Origin: Bryoerythrophyllum caledonicum
Lineage: Eukaryota > Streptophyta > Bryopsida > Pottiales > Pottiaceae
NCBI GenBank assembly: GCA_963971425.1
Contig: OZ020523.1
Span: 10,474,867-10,538,866, forward strand
Reading direction: 5' to 3'
DNA: 64,000 nt
Shown here: positions 58,597-64,000 of the stretch, piece after piece
Layout: each line of letters starts with the position of its first letter
Position numbering within the stretch: the stretch's first letter is position 1
Made by a program: the position numbers and the translations under genes
The notes under the pieces: generated by a model
The model's database searches: none
What the model was told of the DNA's origin: nothing
What the model saw: the letters and a program-made list of their open reading frames with translations, nothing else

Positions 58597-58860
58597 TACA
58601 TTGAATGTATGAAAAGTAACAGCAGTCAAGATGCACTTGCAATGAAGTTGATGGACTAGATCCTTCAACTTGTAGCATCTCGACATGTACAATAAATTCA
58701 AATGAGTACATTGACGATTTTGCAATCCCAAAAATGATCCCCAAAACCTAAGGCATACTTCTTGCAATGCCATCAATAATCTAAGTTCACTAAAAATCTC
58801 CAACCACCGACAGCTAAATAGGTGCGATACTTTCAAATGACGACTCCTTAGATTTCCCAA
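58456..58860 (-). pseudogene. Decayed LRR tail beyond the stop of the TIR-NBS-LRR gene
   Basis: Just past the stop at 58848, another frame continues with LRR-like sequence: NLRSRHLKVSHLFSC, LRLLMALQEVCLRFWGS, CTHLNLLYMSRCYKLKDL. This matches the SPHLKVLHIS...LMALQEVHLK unit in degraded form. It runs to about 58640, then joins non-LRR sequence and the Tc1-like element. The ancestral gene was therefore longer, or an older repeat cluster lies downstream. Confidence 0.6.
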
Positions 58861-61800
58861 CGAAATAATGATTCGCGATCCTCAATCTGTAGTTGCAATT
58901 CCATCCGTGATCTAAGATCACCCAAATCCTTCAACTTGTCACAACTTGATATGCGGAGTCTTTTCAAATGAGGACTTTGAAGACTTTGTAAACGCAATAA
59001 TGATTTACAACCCTTAAGATGTACTTCTTCCAATGCCATCAATGCACTAAGATCACCCAAATCCTCCAATTTATTGCAACATGATATGAGCAATACTTTC
59101 AAATGAGGACTTTGAAGTCTTTGTAAACGCAATAATGATTCACATCCCTTAAGATGTACTTCTTGCAATGCCATCAATGCACTAAGATCACCCAAATCCT
59201 CCAATCTATCGCACCATGATATGTGCAATACTTTCAAATGAGGACTTTGAAGACTTTGTAAACGCAACAATGATCCACATCGCTTAAGATGTACTTCTTG
59301 CAATGCCATCAATGCACTAAGATCACCCAAATCCTCCAATCTATAGCACCATGATATGTGCAATACTTTCAAATGAGGACTTTGAAGTCTTTGTAAACGC
59401 AATAATGATTCACATCCCTTAAGATGTACTACTTGCAATGCCATCAATGCACTAAGATCACCCAAATCCTCCAATCTATCGCAGCATGATATGTGCAATA
59501 CTTTCAAATGAGGACTTTGAAGACTTTGTAAACGCAACAATGATCCACATCGCTTAAGATGTACTTCTTGCAATGCCATCAATGCACTAAGATCACCCAA
59601 ATCCTCCAATCTATCGCACCATGATATGTGCAATACTTTCAAATGAGGACTTTGAAGACTTTGTAAACGCAATAATGATCCACATTGCTTAAGATGTACT
59701 TCTTGCAATGCCATCAATGCACTAAGATCACCCAAATCCTCCAATCTATCGCACCATGATATGTGCAATACTTTCAAATGAGGACTTTGAAGTCTTTGTA
59801 AACGCAATAATGATTCACATCCCTCAAGATGTACTTCTTGCAATGCCATCAATGCACTAAGATCACCCAAATCCTCCAATCTATTGCAGCATGATATGTG
59901 CAATACTTTCAAATGAGGACTTTGAAGACTTTGTAAACGCAATAATGATTCACATCCCTCAAGATGTACTTCTTCCAATGCCATCAATGCACTAAGATCA
60001 CCCAAATCCTCCAATCTATAGCACCATGATATGTGCAATACTTTCAAATGAGGACTTTGAAGTCGGAGCAAACACAACAATGATTCACATTGGTCAAGAT
60101 TTACTTTTGGCAATGCCATCAATGCACTAAGATCACCCAAATCTTCAAACTTGTAGCAACATGATACGATCAATTTGAAAAACTTATACAGGCTCGAAAT
60201 GAAAGGTAATCCTCGGTGCCCAAACAATGTCGATTCTCCAAGATCATCGTGATTTTCCACCGAGACGATAGAATCAACTCGTGTCACTCTTGATTTATAA
60301 ATCTCCACAATTTCCACTAAAGGCGGAAACTCAATTTCCTCATTTAAAATAAGATTATTCCACCTGACGAACTTTACATGCTTCAAGTCCTTCAGACCCT
60401 TCACCCTTTGAAGGAGAAAGCACCCCCTAATCTCCAAGCTTCGAAGGCTCTTCATACATTGCAAATCAAGTGACACCAACTTAAGGCAGCAGTCCAACTT
60501 CAAAACTTCAACATTTCCCATCAACTGAAGCTCTTCAGTACGAAGCTTACTGAACAGGCCTTTATAAAACTGGACCCTCTTCAACCGCCAAAGTGCGTGG
60601 CATGGAAATGTGTGCATTTCGGGCATACCAAGTCCACCTTCCTGATAAAGATAAAATTGGTCATCAAAGTTCCCATCCTTACTTGCCTCTGCTTTTGCAA
60701 ACTCGAGGTACAACTCATGCATCCAACAAGGGGTTCCTAGGTCCTTCCACCTGTCAAGCAACCCATCTCTCTGAAGAACCTCCATCTGCATCATCTCAAA
60801 CAAATCACTCGTCATTCAAACCAAATACACCCAAACTTTGGCTGCTATCTACACATCTACACTTCAAGCTCATACAGTTGAACACCGAGAAATATTCTCC
60901 CTAATCATGATACTTTCAGAAACTCAAGTACATGCAAGCAAACTCCGACCTACACTACACGTATCACATACACAACACTTGATACAAATCTAGGAAAACA
61001 TCTAGAAACACTTACCAATTTACGTATATCGTGGATATCCACATTGTACACGATACTCAACCACTTGCAGACCTCCTTGATGCTGGCCGAAGTGTTGTCC
61101 GGTTTCCTCGGGGCATAGAGCGCAACATCCAAAAAGATGCTCCTATGCTTATCGCTAGGTAGATTGTCAAAGCTCAATCGGAGGACAGAAAATATTGGAT
61201 GCTCCTTCTGATCAGACTGCTTCAAGTCCAACCTATCTACCCACTCTGTGAGCTTCATCGAATCACCAACTAGAGGAAGACGAAGCTGCCGGCCGAGCAC
61301 CACAAGTGCTAATGGAACATACTGCTTCTCACAACCTGAAGACGAGATTGGACCTTTAGTCAAGAGGCAACGCTCCACAACCTTATCAACAGCAACAAGT
61401 TGAGTATCTGTCATGCTCCCTCTCTCAAGTCCAGGTGCTGCTGCCTGCAGCAGAAGTGCCGTGGCATCATCTTTATCCAACTCGGGCATCTCAACGCAAC
61501 ACTCTTTGTTGATCCCCAACCATTCTAGAAGATCACGACTGCGAGACGTTACGACCACCAGGCTGCTCGGATGGAATCCCATTCCCAAGAAAGCTTCAGC
61601 TTGCTCCCGGCTGATATCCTCGTTCCAAACATTGTCTATGGCTATAAACACCTTGTGCTCGATTCTCTTCCGCAACAGACTCCGCAACTACACAAACAAT
61701 TCAAATGAATCGCTAAGATCCTTTACTTCCTGGCATCAACTCCTTCAATGGAACGGAAGTGTTGCAAGATAATTCATGTCTTAGAACTTGATTCACATGT

Positions 61801-63602
61801 CTTCATCCTGTTACAAGGTCCTTCGAACAACAACTGGGCATAATGCAAAGATGCAGAATCATCTCACCTGATCCTTGCTCTTCGCTCTTTCGAGCAAAGA
61901 CTCGCTTATTCCAACTAGATTCCGTAACACATCTTTGTAGATCTCCTCAGCACCATAATTCCCCAACTCTACATGCCAGACTTTGCCGCTGAACTCTGCA
62001 AAATAATAGTCACACAGAGACTTGCATATAGTTGTCTTCCCGAGACCACCCATTCCATGCAAGCCGATGGCACGGACATTAGGAAATCTCTTATTAGGGG
62101 GTGCGTTGCTGAACACGTCGGCTGCAGCCTAGCACACGCAACCAAGTGCCATTAGGTACTTGAAGTTGGATATTAAGAACATCATCTCCTAAAAATTCAG
62201 CCTCAAAGGAAGACAACAATCAATTTCACCATCTATCAAACATGCACACAACTTGAAAACTGCATTGTGCTGACTCACTCATGCTATCGAATCTTTGATA
62301 TCTACCTCTAATACTACTAACATTGATTATAGCTACCACAAAGACCTGTTCCACCAATGATTAAGATAAACACAAGCCACTCATCACATTTCTCTCAGGA
62401 ACTGGAAGAATGAAAATGCAGTCATAATTACAGGTTCAAACCTCGATAACAGTAACCTAAAACATTGGCCACTCACATCGTACAAAGTTGCAGAAGTACC
62501 TCACAGAGCTTCCCCTTCACGTGTGTATCTCCCCACATAACATCCGGAGGAACCAGGTTTAAAATCGTTGACACAATGTTGTTGATGAAATCTTCCTCAA
62601 TTTTGTTGAAATCACTATACTTGACGCCATTAATGCCACCTACCACCCCAAGAGCTTCTTCCCACTTCAACACATCGATTCGGCCATCTACGGCTGCCAA
62701 CTCCTGCCACTTCTTCAACCAACCAAGTCGTCGTTCTCCATTTCGAAACTCCTCAACTGAGAATCCCATAAACAGAGGGAGTATGTTCAGCTCCCTGCAC
62801 CCAAACAAGCTTCTCCGCCTCTTCTGCTCTTCTATAAAGATCTCCAATTCTATCATAGGCCACTTGCTCGTGACAAACTCATCGCTCAGAACCACAACCG
62901 CCACATCGGCCTGCCGAGCTGCATCCTTTAGGTGCTGCACAAATGGTTCGCCCCTTGGCAAACTGTCGGGATCCTCATCAAAAAATGGATTATACGCGTT
63001 GCGTTTGAGCTCATTTCGGAGACGACGCACAAATGGTTTCTGAGCGCCACTATGACTCAGAAATATGCTGTGCTTCTGTTCTCTGCATCCCAACCTCGTC
63101 ACAAGGCACCAAACTAGTCTTAGCTTGCATCCATGCATCACAACAACCTAACACGAAATTCTTGCACCACTATTTCCCTTAAAGCCTATAACCGTCCCAA
63201 ACGTTTTCAATTCCTAGTCGAGACATTTGACCATGGGATGGAAAAGTACCAGAAATGGTGACAGGTGATTGGTAGGATGATGCGTGTACAAGAATGGAGT
63301 ATTTTACTAACAAATATAATGATCTACACGAATTTACTTCCACCAAAGTCCTCCATAACAATTCATTTTTCTCTATCTGTGGATAGTCTTCATTTGTGAA
63401 AACCATTCCTACAACTATGCTGTTTCCTTCAACTAACAGGAATAGTGTTTTCTACCTCAATCATCTCGCATTCTTGTCAACCCTGTTTTCCACAGCTAAT
63501 ACCATGGAACTTCACGTACCGTAGGTTGTGGGCAAGTGACTCCTCAATGCTCCTCGACGGCCCGGCTTCCGACTCCTCTCTCATAATGACACTGCTCTCC
63601 AT
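58848..63602 (-). CDS. TIR-NBS-LRR disease-resistance-type receptor
   Basis: Exons, minus strand: TIR about 63072-62500, P-loop 62128-61868, NB-ARC 61687-61016, LRR 60785-58848; the last four join in phase 0. A possible first exon is 63602-63503 (MESSVIMREESEAGPSRS). TIR: HSIFLSHSGAQKPFVRRL, FFDEDPDSLPRGEPF, ARQADVAVVVLSDEF, SKWPMIELEIF; the acid after SKWPM is present. NB-ARC: GLHGMGGLGKTTICKSL (P-loop), KVFIAIDNVW (kinase 2), LVVVTSRSRDLL (RNBS-B), VPLALVVLGRQL (GLPL). Then a winged-helix-like part and 645 residues of LRR. It would act in the cytosol as an effector sensor with TIR NADase signalling; that is family knowledge. Total is about 1150-1180 residues, with no obvious break. The start is uncertain. 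Confidence 0.85.
58980..60075 (-). repeat. 135-bp tandem LRR-coding repeat
   Basis: About eight near-identical 45-codon units fill the LRR exon: SPHLKVLHISWCDRLEDLGD then LSALMALQEVHLKGCESLLR then LQRLQ. ACTAAGATCACCCAAATCC recurs every 135 bp (59046, 59181 and so on). Variation is concentrated at a few codons: W/C, Y/D/N in the xC(Y/D/N)RLED position, and G/R/Q with E/G in HLKGCES. Units of 45 residues comprise two consecutive LRR turns. Confidence 0.9.
62129..62499 (-). other. Intron between the TIR and P-loop exons
   Basis: The intron is bounded by the donor GAG|GTACTT (62500/62499) and the acceptor GCTAG|GCTGCAG (62129/62128). The inverted NBS-LRR copy at 28391 begins inside it, at the position equivalent to about 62402. 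Confidence 0.7.
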
Positions 63603-64000
63603 GTCCTCGACAGTCCTCTCGGCTTCCAAGGGTTAACAGCTCCCCCAAAATACAGTATCGAATCACAAGCTAACAAGTGCAAACTACTCAAAACCGGTGT
63701 GCTATAGAAAAACCTATCAGAAACTAGGACGGACTGGAGATTCGAGAGACAGATCTTAGCTTTTCCCTTATTGTGCGACCGAGGTAAACGCTGTTTACCT
63801 GATATCAAAACAAACATGCACATCAATCAATAACCGTAAACGTCTCGAACTGGAACTTAAAATCACGCACAGAATTTAAACAAAATCCACAGGTCCGCTT
63901 TAGGTGGAACTCTAAAGAACAAGAAAAGAGAAACTCTCCGCGGAAGATCTTTCACATCCACAAGATACCGAATCATTCAGAGAAAGGGAGTCGCTACGGA
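63603..64000. promoter_or_regulatory. Upstream region of the TIR-NBS-LRR gene
   Basis: Expected to contain the promoter and 5' UTR. Overlapping short ORFs only, with no defined element seen. Confidence 0.35.

Noticed and set aside
62465..63043. 192-codon plus-strand ORF
   Set aside because: It is the antisense shadow of the TIR exon, whose minus-strand product has clear TIR motifs.

Overview
The window is nuclear DNA of a land plant. Genes are split by GT-AG introns, short telomere-like (TTTAGGG) stretches occur, and the gene set is plant-specific: DWARF27-like carotenoid isomerase, plastid-type methyltransferase, plant P450, PLATZ, trihelix and TIR-NBS-LRR. The style of the TIR-NBS-LRR and F-box proteins looks like a bryophyte (a moss is my best guess), but that is inference. 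No prokaryotic operon, rRNA, tRNA or CRISPR array was recognised. There is one 200-base assembly gap (37068-37267).

Layout. 1-2870: a 42-bp minisatellite with an irregular prefix. 3420-8337: a junkyard of fragments, namely two pieces of a Ty3/gypsy pol gene in permuted order, a TTAA-flanked piggyBac-like MITE, and a three-exon piece of the peroxisomal receptor PEX5. 8338-21118 (copy A) and 31321-43273 (copy B) are a direct segmental duplication. Each copy carries, with introns, a fragment of the plant DUF1537/aldolase fusion gene (minus), the N-terminal part of anamorsin/DRE2 (plus), and a PLATZ zinc-binding domain (plus). After the duplication each copy received its own 6-7 kb non-autonomous hAT-type element, at a different site. 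Copy A's hAT then received a 908-bp piggyBac-like MITE. The other copy shows the empty site in every case. 21130-23710: a long reading frame of unknown function with several stops. 26158-27716: a trihelix transcription factor gene (minus).

28391-31320 is a truncated, P-loop-deleted NBS-LRR copy. It is an inverted paralogue of the full TIR-NBS-LRR gene at 58848-63602 (minus), whose LRR exon holds a near-identical 135-bp (45-residue) tandem array. Copy 1 ends exactly where duplication copy B begins. Between them lie an F-box gene split by a frameshift (44412-45823), a nine-exon DWARF27-like gene (46673-48882), a 5'-truncated LINE with RNase H and a restriction-endonuclease-like tail (49535-52201), a P450 lacking an internal segment (52281-53797, minus), a seven-exon leucine-carboxyl-methyltransferase-family gene (54197-56532), and a Tc1-like long-inverted-repeat element (57288-58596).

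The likely functional genes are the trihelix factor, the DWARF27-like isomerase, the methyltransferase, the full TIR-NBS-LRR and possibly the P450. They do not form one pathway. The rest reads as transposon- and duplication-driven turnover, with gene fragments decaying by C-to-T nonsense changes. All identifications are from reading translated sequence and remembered family motifs; no database search was run.
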